Positions 27,396 to 37,224 are shown, counted from the first letter of the stretch. The stretch: DNA of 64,000 nt from Natranaerobius thermophilus JW/NM-WN-LF (GCF_000020005.1 NC_010718.1:873001-937000), one strand, 5' to 3'. A program made the numbers and translations. The notes: a model not told the origin generated them from the letters alone.

Positions 27396-29279
27396 ATGGC
27401 TACTCAAGAGTTTCAAGCAGAAACGAAAAGGCTTTTAGACATTGTGATTAACTCGATTTATTCTAATAAGGAAATCTTTCTACGAGAATTGATTTCCAAT
27501 GCAAGTGATGCCATTGATAAATTATATTACAAATCCCTAACTGATAATTCCTTGGATTTTAATAAAGATGATTACTATATTAAAATCACTGTGGACAAGG
27601 AAAACAGACAGCTCAAAATTTCAGATACGGGGATTGGCATGACAAGGCAAGAATTAGAGGATAATATAGGGGTTATTGCTAGAAGTGGATCTCTCGATTT
27701 TAAAAAGGCTAATGAACAAGAGATTAAGGATGGACATGACATAATAGGCCAATTTGGCGTGGGCTTTTACTCTGCATTTATGGTGGCAGAAGAAGTTACC
27801 ATTATCAGTAAAGCTTATGGCAGTGATCACGCCTATAAATGGGAGTCAGAGGGGATTGAAGGATATAGTGTTAGCCCTACTGAAAAAGAATCTGTAGGTA
27901 CAGATGTGATTCTCAAGATTAAAGAAAATACTGATGATGAAGATTACGATCAGTATCTAGATGAACATAGATTGAAATCAATTGTTAAGAAATACTCTGA
28001 TTTTATCAGATATCCAATTAAAATGGATTTGACCAAGTCTAAACCCAAAGATGACAATGAAGAGGAATACGAAGAATATATTGAAGAAGAAACAGTAAAT
28101 ACCATGGTTCCCATTTGGGAAAGAAACAAAAATGAATTAACGGATGAGGATTACAAGAACTTTTATCGAGAAAGACATTACGGCTTTGATGAACCTATTA
28201 CTCATATACACATCAATGCAGAAGGTACTATTAGTTTCAAAGCGGTATTATTTATTCCTGAAAGACCACCCTTTAATTTTTACACTAAAGAATTTGAAAA
28301 AGGTTTGGAATTGTACTCAAACGGAGTACTTATTATGAATAAATGTCCAGATCTGTTACCTGATTACTTTAGTTTCGTCAGGGGTGTAGTTGATTCCGAA
28401 GATCTATCACTGAATATTTCCAGGGAAATGTTACAGCAGGACAAACAGCTTAAATTGATTGCCAAAAATATTAAGAACAAAGTTAAAAAAGAACTTAAAA
28501 ATGTTATGGAAAATGATAGGGAAAAATACGAGGAATTCTTTGAGTCTTTCGGTACACTACTGAAATACGGAATTTACAGTGAATTTGGGCAGAACAAAGA
28601 AACCCTACAGGATTTGTTGTTGTTTTATTCTTCCAAGGAAAACAAAATGGTATCTCTGGATGAGTACATTTCTAGAATGGGAGAAGATCAAAAGTATATT
28701 TACTACGCTACTGGTGAATCAGTAGAGCGGATTGATAAGTTGCCTCAGACCGAATTTGTCAAGGACAAAGGTTATGAGGTGCTATACTTAACAGAAGATG
28801 TGGATGAGTTCGCTATTAAGATGATGGGCTCTTATCAGGATGTAGAATTCAAGTCGGTTTCCAGTAAAGATTTAGGTCTTGATTCCGAAGACGAAGAAAC
28901 TTCCGATGAAAAAGAGAAGGAATACAAGGGAATGTTTGATAAAATGGCTGAGATTTTGTCTGATAAAGTGAATACAGTAAGAGCTTCCGAGCGGCTAAAG
29001 GATCATCCAGTATGCCTTGCAAATGAGGGTGAAATTTCAATAGAGATGGAAAAAGTATTGCAAAGCATGCCAAATAATCAAAACGTCCAGGCAGAAAAGG
29101 CCTTGGAAATCAATGTAAATCATGATGTTTTTGACAAGTTAACAGAGGCCTATGAACAAGATGAGGATAAATTTAAACTTTATACAGACTTGTTGTACAA
29201 TCAGGCCTGTTTAATCGAAGGACTGCCAATTGAGGACCCAGTGAAATACACAAACAATGTCTGTAAGATCATGAGTTAG
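27396..29279 (+). CDS. htpG: Molecular chaperone HtpG (Hsp90)
   Basis: 627 aa, full length. GHKL ATPase motifs: [32 protein letters not shown]; middle-domain [12 protein letters not shown]-terminal dimerisation region ending CKIMS. An acidic segment (about residues 488-505) precedes the C-terminal domain. ATP-driven folding chaperone in the cytoplasm. AAGGAGGG ribosome binding site; monocistronic between its own promoter and terminator. Confidence 0.97.
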   Translation: MATQEFQAETKRLLDIVINSIYSNKEIFLRELISNASDAIDKLYYKSLTDNSLDFNKDDYYIKITVDKENRQLKISDTGIGMTRQELEDNIGVIARSGSLDFKKANEQEIKDGHDIIGQFGVGFYSAFMVAEEVTIISKAYGSDHAYKWESEGIEGYSVSPTEKESVGTDVILKIKENTDDEDYDQYLDEHRLKSIVKKYSDFIRYPIKMDLTKSKPKDDNEEEYEEYIEEETVNTMVPIWERNKNELTDEDYKNFYRERHYGFDEPITHIHINAEGTISFKAVLFIPERPPFNFYTKEFEKGLELYSNGVLIMNKCPDLLPDYFSFVRGVVDSEDLSLNISREMLQQDKQLKLIAKNIKNKVKKELKNVMENDREKYEEFFESFGTLLKYGIYSEFGQNKETLQDLLLFYSSKENKMVSLDEYISRMGEDQKYIYYATGESVERIDKLPQTEFVKDKGYEVLYLTEDVDEFAIKMMGSYQDVEFKSVSSKDLGLDSEDEETSDEKEKEYKGMFDKMAEILSDKVNTVRASERLKDHPVCLANEGEISIEMEKVLQSMPNNQNVQAEKALEINVNHDVFDKLTEAYEQDEDKFKLYTDLLYNQACLIEGLPIEDPVKYTNNVCKIMS

Positions 29280-29311
29280 CGAAGCAATAACTAAGCTAAT
29301 TATAGGAACTG

Positions 29312-29346
29312 TAGGTTCGGGATTAGTCCCGAACCTATAATTTTTC
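29312..29346 (+). terminator. htpG terminator
   Basis: 11-bp stem TAGGTTCGGGA/TCCCGAACCTA with a TTAG loop and a T-rich tail. Confidence 0.9.
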
Positions 29347-29459
29347 ATTATTTTATAAATGTTATAGAGTAGATATTATAGCAGTTACATTTACATTTTC
29401 ATTTTTACAATTATTTACTGCATTGGATGACAAAAACTCCTAACAAAGGAGGGGTTAAG

Positions 29460-29759
29460 GTGTTTGACTTTAGCCTTTTACAGGTTTTATTGATTATATT
29501 TGCAACTATAGCTATAGTAACGCATTTTATTTATGATAAAAAATCATGGGTTGAATTTCACTCCGGAACGCAAAGTAATTCGGAACAAATTTATCAAATA
29601 TATTCCTTTCTAAAAAAGAACGGTGTAAAATGTAGAGTCAAAGATAAGAATCAACCCTTTAGTCGTATGCAAAATTCTCAATCTGTGATTGTAACTATTG
29701 AAATAAAGAAAGGGGAAGAGGATAAAGCAAATAGATTATTGAGCGATTTTAATAGTTAG
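29460..29759 (+). CDS. Small membrane-anchored protein with DUF2007-like tail
   Basis: 99 aa. One N-terminal helix (LLQVLLIIFATIAIVTHF), then a soluble domain: HSGTQSNSEQIYQIYSFLKK, NGVKCRVK and VTIEIKKGEEDKANRLL. This resembles the ferredoxin-like DUF2007 fold, but weakly. GTG start at 29460 is preferred because AAAGGAGGGG lies directly upstream. Precedes, by 13 bp, the membrane protein at 29773. Confidence 0.6.
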   Translation: MFDFSLLQVLLIIFATIAIVTHFIYDKKSWVEFHSGTQSNSEQIYQIYSFLKKNGVKCRVKDKNQPFSRMQNSQSVIVTIEIKKGEEDKANRLLSDFNS

Positions 29760-29772
29760 GGAGGAAGAGATA

Positions 29773-30447
29773 TTGGATGGAGGTTTTTATGTCTACTATA
29801 TTATTCCGGCATTTGGATTAATATCATTGATAATAACAATTACAATAAGAGGGGTTAAAAAAGCCTTTCGGGAATACGATATATTAGTTAAATCTCGTTT
29901 AAATTTCGAATTATACTTGTGTTTGTTAATTTTTGTGCTAGTACCTATACTGTTACCTTTGTTTATGTCTTTTTATTCTTCTTTTACAGATATTTATCCC
30001 TTGTTAGTCCCCCAATATTTCAATCATTGGTACGAGCTATTGTGGCTGGATAACATTTATGAAATACGAGATTATTTTATGGAGCAAGAAATGTTTGATA
30101 AAGAATGGTTAGTTGGAAATTATGCTGTTAAGCTTAGAAATCTCTTGACTGGGCTTAATATTTTGACTCCTTTATTAAGTGAATTTTATAGAGGATTACA
30201 ACGAGTAGAAATTGGTGAAAATGCAATTTATTGCGGACAGAGAACTATCTATTGGAATAATGTGATTGATTACGATTTGCGGGAGCCTATCATCTTTAAT
30301 AAAAATCACTATAAAATCAAATTGGAATATGAACCGACATCAAAAATAAATCATTTTTTGAATATAGCAAGTAATCATATTAAATTTTCTTTAGCTAAAA
30401 AAGATTATTATAAATTTGATGAGTTAATTAGTAGAAAAACTGAGTAG
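29773..30447 (+). CDS. Membrane protein of unknown function, paralogue of 15240-15929
   Basis: 224 aa, TTG start with GAGGAAGAGA upstream. N-terminal helix (about residues 5-25), second helix (about 47-68), and a segment SSFTDIYPLLVPQYFNHWYE shared with the paralogue, followed by IRDYFMEQE and GENAIYCG. C-terminal third hydrophilic. Both family members use TTG starts and are followed or preceded by GC-rich hairpins ending in GGCCGCTTT. Function unknown. Confidence 0.7.
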   Translation: MDGGFYVYYIIPAFGLISLIITITIRGVKKAFREYDILVKSRLNFELYLCLLIFVLVPILLPLFMSFYSSFTDIYPLLVPQYFNHWYELLWLDNIYEIRDYFMEQEMFDKEWLVGNYAVKLRNLLTGLNILTPLLSEFYRGLQRVEIGENAIYCGQRTIYWNNVIDYDLREPIIFNKNHYKIKLEYEPTSKINHFLNIASNHIKFSLAKKDYYKFDELISRKTE

Positions 30448-30459
30448 TAAATGTAAATT

Positions 30460-30506
30460 AGCGGCTGAAGCTCGAATTTTAACGGGCTGGGGCCGCTTTA
30501 TTTTTA
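30460..30506 (+). terminator. Terminator after the 29460-30447 gene pair
   Basis: AGCGGC/GCCGCT outer stem with an inner AGC/GCT pairing, then TTATTTTTATTTG. Confidence 0.7.
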
Positions 30507-30549
30507 TTTGTCTTTTTATTGAAAATTATATTCATTAAGACTGTCAAAG

Positions 30550-30620
30550 AATTACTGCATATAGTAATTATATGTAATTCTCCTAAATCTATGGTCAAAA
30601 TATCACAATAACTTTATAAT
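30550..30620 (+). promoter_or_regulatory. Promoter and upstream dyad of amidase gene 1
   Basis: Dyad AATTACT-GCATAT-AGTAATT at 30550-30569, then TGGTCA (30592-30597), 17 bp, TATAAT (30615-30620). The dyad lies 160 bp before the ATG; the second amidase gene has the same dyad at the same distance. Confidence 0.6.
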
Positions 30621-30709
30621 ATGCTTTGTGCTAGTTAGTTGACATAATCTCGTTCTCAAATCATTAATTAGCTTTGGACGAGAAATCAATTGATTTAGGA
30701 GGTATTACA

Positions 30710-31405
30710 ATGAAGATAATAAAATTATCAGTTTCACTACTGGTTTTTATAATGTTGTTTTCAGTAACTGGTCCTATTGTAGGGAATAATGTTAGCGCAC
30801 AAGAACTAGAGGAGATAAGCTCAACTTATGCATCTACTGTAGATACTAATGAAAAACCTTTAGAGGGAGTTACAATTCTACTGGATCCTGGTCATGGTGG
30901 ATGGGATGCCGGTGCTGTTGGTCCCACAGGTCTAACGGAAAAAGAAGTTGCTTTGGATGTATCTTTATTAACTGAGGACAAGCTCGAGTCCTTAGGGGCA
31001 GATGTGCATTTAACTAGATATTCTGATGTGGATGTCTCTTTGTATAGACGAGCTGCCATGGCAAATGAAGTGGGTGCAGATTTATTTATCAGTGTCCATG
31101 CCAATGGGGCGATAAACACTGCAGCTCAAGGAACGGAAACTTATTATTCTTCTTTTAGAAATCCTAATGACTACTACCTGGCTGAGAGCTTACAAGAAGG
31201 AATGGTAAATAACATGGGTAGACCAGATAGAGGGGTTCTAAATCAAGACTTTTTAGTTTTGAGAGCATCTAATGTACCATCAGCTGTTGTTGAATTAGCA
31301 TTTCTTTCTAACTACGAAGAAGAACAGTTATTAAGAGATGATGATTTTAAAGATAAAGCAGCTCAAGGAATTACAGAAGGAATATTAAATTATCTAGGTG
31401 AATAA
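30710..31405 (+). CDS. Secreted N-acetylmuramoyl-L-alanine amidase (Amidase_3)
   Basis: 231 aa. Signal peptide (MKIIKLSVSLLVFIML to about VSAQ), short linker, then a zinc amidase domain: ligands in LDPGHGGWDAGAVG (His), LTEKEVALDV (Glu) and FISVHANG (His), catalytic Glu in VVELAFLSNYEE. Cleaves the bond between muramic acid and the peptide stem of peptidoglycan outside the cell. No SH3 or other binding domain, unlike its paralogue at 59694. TTAGGAGG before ATG 30710 fixes the start. Confidence 0.92.
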   Translation: MKIIKLSVSLLVFIMLFSVTGPIVGNNVSAQELEEISSTYASTVDTNEKPLEGVTILLDPGHGGWDAGAVGPTGLTEKEVALDVSLLTEDKLESLGADVHLTRYSDVDVSLYRRAAMANEVGADLFISVHANGAINTAAQGTETYYSSFRNPNDYYLAESLQEGMVNNMGRPDRGVLNQDFLVLRASNVPSAVVELAFLSNYEEEQLLRDDDFKDKAAQGITEGILNYLGE

Positions 31406-31438
31406 TTAAACAATATTTAACAAAATATGAATCAATCA

Positions 31439-31479
31439 TAAAAGTCAGTAGGGTTTTGAAAACTACCTACTGACTTTTA
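31439..31479. terminator. Bidirectional terminator between amidase gene 1 and cooS
   Basis: 14-bp stem TAAAAGTCAGTAGG/CCTACTGACTTTTA with a 13-nt loop; A/T-rich arms provide a U-tract in both directions. Confidence 0.8.
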
Positions 31480-31544
31480 AATATACGACGTACAGCTTAA
31501 AATTTATGACTTTAAACGTTAACTTAAAAACTCACGATAAGAAA

Positions 31545-33632
31545 CTAAATTCCCAGTTCTTTTCGTTTGGTTTCAATATGGTCGACATAGGTCTTGACTG
31601 CTCTATCAGCGTCCATTTCTACCATGAGTTTTCCTAGTCCCATCTCTTCAGTAGTTTTAGTCAGAGTCTCTACCACAGTTTCACTGCCGGTGACTGAAGG
31701 GACGGGAGCTACGTGGACTAGCCAACCTAGTGCCACGGCAGTACATGCATCGGCTACCGCTTTTTGCTCTAGATATTCAGGCGCTCCAATGACTAGAGGT
31801 AATTGATTGGTATCAACACCTAGTTCATCGGCTAAGGCTACAGCAGTATGCGTCATTTTGCCAATATCGACACATGCCCCGTAAGATAGAACTGGAGGTA
31901 TGCCAAGCTGTTGACATACGGCTTTCAAGCCGTCTCCGGCATCTTCAGCAGCTTCTGGATTAGTTAAGTTAGTGTATTCCATGACAGAGGAGGTACATCC
32001 ACCTGAAAGAACCAGTATGTTGTTCTCAATTAAACCTTTAGTGATTTTAAAAACGTTACTTCCACCTTGACCGTACTGGGCAGTAGTACAACCTACGACT
32101 GTTGCAATACCTCTGATGTTTCCATTGGTGATCTGGTCGATCAGAGGTTGTAAGGAACCTCCCAAGGCCTCTAATACTGATTCTGTACTAAAACCTACGG
32201 TACATTTGGAAGTGTGAGGTGGTATATAAGTTTCTCTCTGATCTTGTTTGCGAGTTTTAAAGGCATCGATAGCCATATCTAAGACTTTATCAGCCTGTTC
32301 ATTCATTTTTTCGGGAACGAAGTCAATAGTTTCGGTACCTTGTAACTTGATCACCGGGTGTGTGCTGACGAGTTTAGTACCAAAGCGTTCTGCATAAAGA
32401 GGTAATGTAGGTACTGTGCAATTGTAGTCGAACATGAACAGGTCAACTACTCCTGTAGCGAGTACATATTCTTCTGAGAGCCATTCACCTTCTTGACCTG
32501 TATATGCACTCATGTTTTGAGAACCTTCATAGTTCAATAACTGTTGTCCTTCGCAAACATGACCTAATACTTGGATACCTTCTGCACCGGCTTCTTTTGC
32601 CTTTTGCTGCCATTCTTCCGATGACGCTTTTTCAATGGCAACATGGGCCAGTAATGGCATATGACCGTTTGTTATGATATTGACCTGGTTTTCTTTTAAA
32701 AGTCCCATATTCTGTTCTTGTTCAGTTATTTTCTGACTGCCAATTAAAATTTCTTGTAAAATATCTAGAGCAAATAGGCCTTGATATTCATTGGCAATTC
32801 CCATCCTGACTCCATTAAGCAAGAATGCTACTGGATCTGAAGTAAAGTTTGTCATGCTCATAGTTTGGGCATAAGCGACCTCACTGTAACCTCCGCCAGG
32901 GAAAATTCCCAAGTCTCTCCATAGGTTTTTCCTTTTTTCCGGAGCAAAGGCGTTAACAAGTTTTGATTCTATATGATACGGTCCGTGAATATCGTCAATT
33001 ACAGTGTCTGCAAAATCTATAGCAATCTGATTGATATCGGCATCGGTATTAATACCTAACATTCCTGCAAAAAACTTTAGTTTGTCTTGATCTCGTATTT
33101 TTAGGCCACTTTCAGGATTTGTAGCAGCAGCCTTTAAAGTCCTAGCTGCCTGGTGGGCGTGGAAAATATTAGCAGATGTCCCGATGGTGACATGACGGTA
33201 GTTAAAGTTTCTTGCAACCATGGTATGTGCGTCTACACCACATACACCCCTGGGAGCCCGCTCTGATATTCTACATGGGCCATTGGCGCAAAGTTGGCAG
33301 GATAATCCTTCAATACAGAACTTACATTGGGGCTGTTGTTCTGAAAAACGATCAAAGACATTGGTCATTTTTGATTTATTAACAACCTGATACATCTCCC
33401 GCATTGCTGGATCTAAAATTACATTCATGGGATAGCCTTCTTTTGATTGATCTGCCCCTTTGATATGCTCTCTCTGCCAGTCATGTAGTTGTTTCCCCTG
33501 GGGTGATTTATCAATACTCTGATAATCGACTTTGATTTGAGCGTGTAAATCCTCGTGATCTTTAGGATCATTGGTTCCGCCTAAATCATTGTGTTTTTCT
33601 TTGTTTGAAACTTTACCTCTTCTAAATATCAT
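31545..33632 (-). CDS. cooS: Anaerobic carbon monoxide dehydrogenase catalytic subunit (CooS)
   Basis: Ni-Fe enzyme oxidising CO to CO2, electrons passing through [4Fe-4S] clusters B and D. 695 aa, somewhat longer than the usual ~630-640, the extra being a charged N-terminal ~55 residues. The D/B-cluster cysteines are in QCKFCIEGLSCQLCANGPC and RGVCGV; C-cluster ligands include GHVCEGQQL, VVGCTTAQYG, SGGCTSSV and YGACVDIGK. The gene stands alone: no cooF, cooC or acs genes adjoin. Hence it may provide CO detoxification or ferredoxin reduction with unlinked partners. Its translation start has two tandem AAGGGGGG sites. Confidence 0.95.
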   Translation of the reverse strand: MIFRRGKVSNKEKHNDLGGTNDPKDHEDLHAQIKVDYQSIDKSPQGKQLHDWQREHIKGADQSKEGYPMNVILDPAMREMYQVVNKSKMTNVFDRFSEQQPQCKFCIEGLSCQLCANGPCRISERAPRGVCGVDAHTMVARNFNYRHVTIGTSANIFHAHQAARTLKAAATNPESGLKIRDQDKLKFFAGMLGINTDADINQIAIDFADTVIDDIHGPYHIESKLVNAFAPEKRKNLWRDLGIFPGGGYSEVAYAQTMSMTNFTSDPVAFLLNGVRMGIANEYQGLFALDILQEILIGSQKITEQEQNMGLLKENQVNIITNGHMPLLAHVAIEKASSEEWQQKAKEAGAEGIQVLGHVCEGQQLLNYEGSQNMSAYTGQEGEWLSEEYVLATGVVDLFMFDYNCTVPTLPLYAERFGTKLVSTHPVIKLQGTETIDFVPEKMNEQADKVLDMAIDAFKTRKQDQRETYIPPHTSKCTVGFSTESVLEALGGSLQPLIDQITNGNIRGIATVVGCTTAQYGQGGSNVFKITKGLIENNILVLSGGCTSSVMEYTNLTNPEAAEDAGDGLKAVCQQLGIPPVLSYGACVDIGKMTHTAVALADELGVDTNQLPLVIGAPEYLEQKAVADACTAVALGWLVHVAPVPSVTGSETVVETLTKTTEEMGLGKLMVEMDADRAVKTYVDHIETKRKELGI

Positions 33633-33635
33633 TAC

Positions 33636-33663
33636 GATGATCCCCCCTTGATGATCCCCCCTT
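33636..33663 (-). promoter_or_regulatory. Tandem duplicated ribosome binding site of cooS
   Basis: On the minus strand AAGGGGGGATCATC occurs twice back to back, directly before ATG 33632. The proximal copy is correctly spaced (about nine bases); the distal one is a redundant duplicate. Confidence 0.75.
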
Positions 33664-33828
33664 AATGATAGTGAATGAACCTATAGTTGTCGTGGTCTCT
33701 TATTAGGGTTTGTCTTATAAAATTTGTTATACATTATTTTAAATATTGAATTGCCTGATTTGTAACGAATATAAAATTAATCATGGGGGGCAAATTATGT
33801 GATACCAGAGGGTGTGAGACAAGACTCT

Positions 33829-35067
33829 TTAAACACAATTGTCCCCGGCAAGATGCCCTGTAGAAAAGGCTATTTGCAAGTTAAACCCACCAGATAGAGC
33901 ATCTACATCCAAAACTTCACCGGCAAAATACAGTCCTGTTATTTTTTTCGATTCCATTGTGGAAGGATCCACTTCTTTTACAGATACTCCTCCAGAAGTT
34001 ACAGTAGCTTCCTTGATACTTTTTAATTTCAAAATGGTAATTTTAAAATCTTTTAAGTTAGTAATCAATTTGTTTTTATCCTTCTTACTCAACTGATTCA
34101 TGCTGAGAGTGCTACCGATATTAAGCTGTTCCAGTAGTTTTAATACAAAATTTTTAGGCCAATATTTTGTCAGGATAGTAGAGACCTGCTTGTTAGTCTG
34201 CTTAAGTGAATTAAACTCGTCCTGTAGCTTTTCATGACTAGAGTTAGGGACAAAGTCTATAGCAATTTCATGTCCTTCTGTAGGAATTTCCATGTCTTTC
34301 ATGAGAGTACTTAACTGAAATGGAGCAGGACCTGATATTCCAAAATGCGTGATGAGCAGATCTCCTTGAAAGGTTTTGGGTTTAGACTTTTTAGTCGATT
34401 TAGTTTTAATAATAATATTTTTAAAAGATATTCCGGATAAGTCTGTCAGCCATTTTTCTCGGATTTCCATGGGTACCAGGCTAGCCCTCAAAGGTGTGAT
34501 GGTATGGCCAAGTTCGCGGGCCAATTCATATCCGGAACCAGTACTTCCCGTTTTCGGGTATGAGAATCCACCAGTAGCTAAAATGACTCTATCTGCTGTA
34601 ATTTTCTTTCCGTCGCGAAGACGTATTCCAGTTACATGATTTTTATCAGTCATAATTCTTTCTACTTCAACCTGATAATTTAATTGAACATTTCTTCTGT
34701 TCAATAATTTATGAAACACCTGGACGATATCTTGCGAACTTTCGCTTTTTGGGAAAACGGTACCATTTTCTTCTACTTTTAAAGGACAACCTTCTTTTTC
34801 AATTAATTCCATTAGATCCTTAGGAGTAAATCTTTGTAAGCTTTTAGTTAGAAATTTTTTGTTGGTCACCACATTATTCATAATTCCGGAAGGGTCACTG
34901 TCATTCGTGACATTACATCTTCCTCCACCTGTTATTTTCAGCTTTTTTCCAAGCTCTGCGTTTTTTTCAATGAGTATTACTTCATCAGTGTTTTTACTTT
35001 CACTTGCTGAAATAGCGGCCATCATCCCTGCTGGTCCGCCTCCTATGATAACCACTTTTTTACTCAT
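33829..35067 (-). CDS. FAD-dependent oxidoreductase of the HI0933/BaiN family
   Basis: 412 aa. N-terminal dinucleotide fold VVIIGGGPAGMMAAISAS and the family motif ITGGGRCNVTNDS, LATGGFSYPKTGSTGSGY, and near the C-terminus TSGGVSVKEVDPSTMESKK and GLYFAGEVLDVDALSGGFNLQ. Soluble flavoprotein whose substrate is usually unknown; the BaiN name comes from a proposed bile acid reductase. Monocistronic, AGGAGAGA ribosome binding site. Confidence 0.92.
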   Translation of the reverse strand: MSKKVVIIGGGPAGMMAAISASESKNTDEVILIEKNAELGKKLKITGGGRCNVTNDSDPSGIMNNVVTNKKFLTKSLQRFTPKDLMELIEKEGCPLKVEENGTVFPKSESSQDIVQVFHKLLNRRNVQLNYQVEVERIMTDKNHVTGIRLRDGKKITADRVILATGGFSYPKTGSTGSGYELARELGHTITPLRASLVPMEIREKWLTDLSGISFKNIIIKTKSTKKSKPKTFQGDLLITHFGISGPAPFQLSTLMKDMEIPTEGHEIAIDFVPNSSHEKLQDEFNSLKQTNKQVSTILTKYWPKNFVLKLLEQLNIGSTLSMNQLSKKDKNKLITNLKDFKITILKLKSIKEATVTSGGVSVKEVDPSTMESKKITGLYFAGEVLDVDALSGGFNLQIAFSTGHLAGDNCV

Positions 35068-35404
35068 TATTCTCTCTCCTATTTATTAAAATTTTATCTA
35101 ATAGTTTTATTATATCAGTTCTAAAACATGTATGGAAAAATTAATAATTGTCCGTAAGTTATGAAAACTAATTATTCTCTTGACAAAGAGGACTAACCGA
35201 TGTATTCTATTTAGAAAAACTATAACACTTTAATTGATTAATATATTGCATATATAAAGTAGAGGCAAGTTTATATGAAAATATATTATAAAGACTTTGA
35301 TTTACTATAAGTGTTTAAACTTAATTGGAGGTGATGTTAAAAGTTGTGAATTTAAATAAATTTCAAAAATAGCAAAAATTCAAAAAACAGGGAGGGAGTT
35401 TTAA
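35068..35404. other. Intergenic region with promoter and long leader of the NCS1 operon
   Basis: 337 bp. A good promoter at 35180-35208 implies a leader of about 190 nt. The leader is AT-rich and carries a TTGGAGGTG sequence followed by a very short frame (ATG 35334 or GTG 35346 to TAG 35372), possibly a leader peptide. No known riboswitch consensus recognised. Confidence 0.45.
35180..35208 (+). promoter_or_regulatory. Promoter of the NCS1-DUF917-hydantoinase operon
   Basis: TTGACA, 17 bp, TATTCT; TSS expected near 35215. Confidence 0.6.
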
Positions 35405-36772
35405 ATGAGTGATAAGACAAATCAAGCTGATGTCTTTGAGGATCATGCAGTTTCGGCAGTTCCAAAAGAACAACAGCGCAGTTTCACAGGAATGTTTATG
35501 GTTTATACTGGTGTGTTAGTTTGTATGGCCGTCATTTGGACAGGTGGTGAATTAGGTCGAGGATTAGCACTTAATAATATGATTCTTGCAATCTTAGGTG
35601 GTTCTGTAATAACAGCCATAATTGGACTATTAACTGGTATTATTGGTGGCTATACTAGAACGTCTACATATGTTATTCTCAGACATTCTTTTGGACGTTA
35701 TGGTTCCATGGTAGCCGGTGCTGCTGTTTCGGGAATATCTTGCGGAATCGGCTGGTTTTTTATACAAGCATGGTTGTTTTCAGAAGTTATGGAAACGATT
35801 TCACTTGAGCTGTGGGGCTCTGTTCCTTATCTATTTCAGGGTCATATTTCTGCTTTTTGGGGAGCTATATTAATGACTTTAACTGCTATTTTTGGGTTTA
35901 AAGGTCTAGCTTTATTAAGTTATGTCACAGTTCCTCTCTTTATTGTGATTTTAGGAGGCGGTTCCGTTGCTGCAATCACTGAAGCTGGTGGATTTAGCCA
36001 AATAGCTCAGGCAACACCAGCTGAACCAATGACTATAGGTGCAGCTATTACTGCCATTGTAGGAAGCTATATAGCAGGAGCAACCATTTCACCTGATATT
36101 GCTAGATATGCAGCAAAACCAACTCACGGTGGTTGGGCTTGGTTTTGGCAAGTTTTATTTATGCAGCCTCTGCTGTTTTTAGCTGCTGGTCTATTGACAT
36201 TGCTCACTCCTCAAGCCGATGTAGCCGAGGCTATGGCTCATCTAGGAATTGGAGTAGGGGCTTTACTGATAGTTATTCTTGGACAGTGGACCACAAATGA
36301 CAACAATTTGTACAATGGTGCTTTGGCTTTTGCTAACACCATAAAAGTTAAAAAAGCTGTCATTACAGGTATTCTTGGTTTTGTGGGAGCAATCCTAGCT
36401 TCATTAACAGCTCTAGGTGTTTTTGGTGCCGATCCATTTATGACTTTTTTAAATCAACTAGGTCGTTTTTTACCACCAATTGCAGGTATTCTAATAGCCG
36501 ATTTTTATATTCTCAAGCCTTATTTACAGGGTAAAAAGGACCCCGAGAATAGATACCAGTTCGGTCCTGGTACTGAATACGCTTGCATAAACTGGGTGGG
36601 GATTCTCAGTTGGATTGGAGCTGGATATTTCAGTGTTTATCTCCCCGGAATTGTAGCATTGAATTCAATTTTGCTTAGCTTTATAGCCTTCATTATATTA
36701 ACTTATACTTGTGAAATGTTCAATATCCAGTATACAAGTGGCAGCTACGTGGAAGAAAGCACAGGATTTTAA
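35405..36772 (+). CDS. NCS1-family nucleobase/hydantoin:cation symporter (CodB-like)
   Basis: 455 aa with 12 predicted membrane helices. Typical cytosine permease features: helix 1 TGVLVCMAVIWTGGELGRGL, NLYNGALAFAN, and GRFLPPIAGILIADFYIL near the end. Imports a nucleobase, hydantoin or related heterocycle with Na+ or H+. GGGAGGGAG ribosome binding site. First gene of a four-gene operon ending in a hydantoinase-like enzyme, which makes a hydantoin- or oxoproline-like substrate plausible. Confidence 0.88.
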   Translation: MSDKTNQADVFEDHAVSAVPKEQQRSFTGMFMVYTGVLVCMAVIWTGGELGRGLALNNMILAILGGSVITAIIGLLTGIIGGYTRTSTYVILRHSFGRYGSMVAGAAVSGISCGIGWFFIQAWLFSEVMETISLELWGSVPYLFQGHISAFWGAILMTLTAIFGFKGLALLSYVTVPLFIVILGGGSVAAITEAGGFSQIAQATPAEPMTIGAAITAIVGSYIAGATISPDIARYAAKPTHGGWAWFWQVLFMQPLLFLAAGLLTLLTPQADVAEAMAHLGIGVGALLIVILGQWTTNDNNLYNGALAFANTIKVKKAVITGILGFVGAILASLTALGVFGADPFMTFLNQLGRFLPPIAGILIADFYILKPYLQGKKDPENRYQFGPGTEYACINWVGILSWIGAGYFSVYLPGIVALNSILLSFIAFIILTYTCEMFNIQYTSGSYVEESTGF

Positions 36773-36808
36773 AAAATCGATAAGAAAGAAAAATTGGAGG
36801 TGTCAATA

Positions 36809-37207
36809 ATGTTGAAAGATGTTTCATGGTATAGAAAAAATGTTAGCTCCTTGATGCTTTCTCTAGGGATAGTAGGAATAATTTTATCAATCCTGGCTCC
36901 TAATCCTAACGCAACTGGTTTATTTATCGTGATTTCCACAATCCCGATAATTATGACTGGTATCACGCGAGCAAGGTTAAATAAAGCAGATAAGGGTAGC
37001 TTGATAGAAGCCCGAATTATCATAGAAGCAAGCTGGATTTCATTGAACATGGGACTTAGTTATGTTGTTATGTCTCCTTCTGCGTATTATAGTGCCGGAT
37101 CAATTTTAACTCAGATAGGATTAGTGGTTGTAGGATTGCTGTTTTTAATTCTGGGAGCCGGGTCTATTATAGCTCATGGCAAAGCTGGCCATGTTCTAAC
37201 TCCATAA
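36809..37207 (+). CDS. Small four-helix membrane protein in the NCS1 operon
   Basis: 132 aa with about four predicted membrane helices (SLMLSLGIVGIILSIL, LFIVISTIPIIMTGI, WISLNMGLSYVVM, IGLVVVGLLFLILGAG). No family recognised. GGAGGTG upstream of ATG 36809. Lies between the permease and DUF917 genes, so may be an accessory of the permease. The 3' gap holds a palindromic hairpin. Confidence 0.65.
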   Translation: MLKDVSWYRKNVSSLMLSLGIVGIILSILAPNPNATGLFIVISTIPIIMTGITRARLNKADKGSLIEARIIIEASWISLNMGLSYVVMSPSAYYSAGSILTQIGLVVVGLLFLILGAGSIIAHGKAGHVLTP

Positions 37208-37224
37208 CTGCTGATAAATATAAC

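Noticed and set aside
33700-33770. Rex-like or other operator upstream of cooS
   Set aside because: TTGTTATACATTATTTTA matches only one half of the Rex consensus.
35215-35404. Riboswitch in the NCS1 leader
   Set aside because: No purine, PreQ1, guanidine or other consensus seen; sequence is simple and AT-rich.
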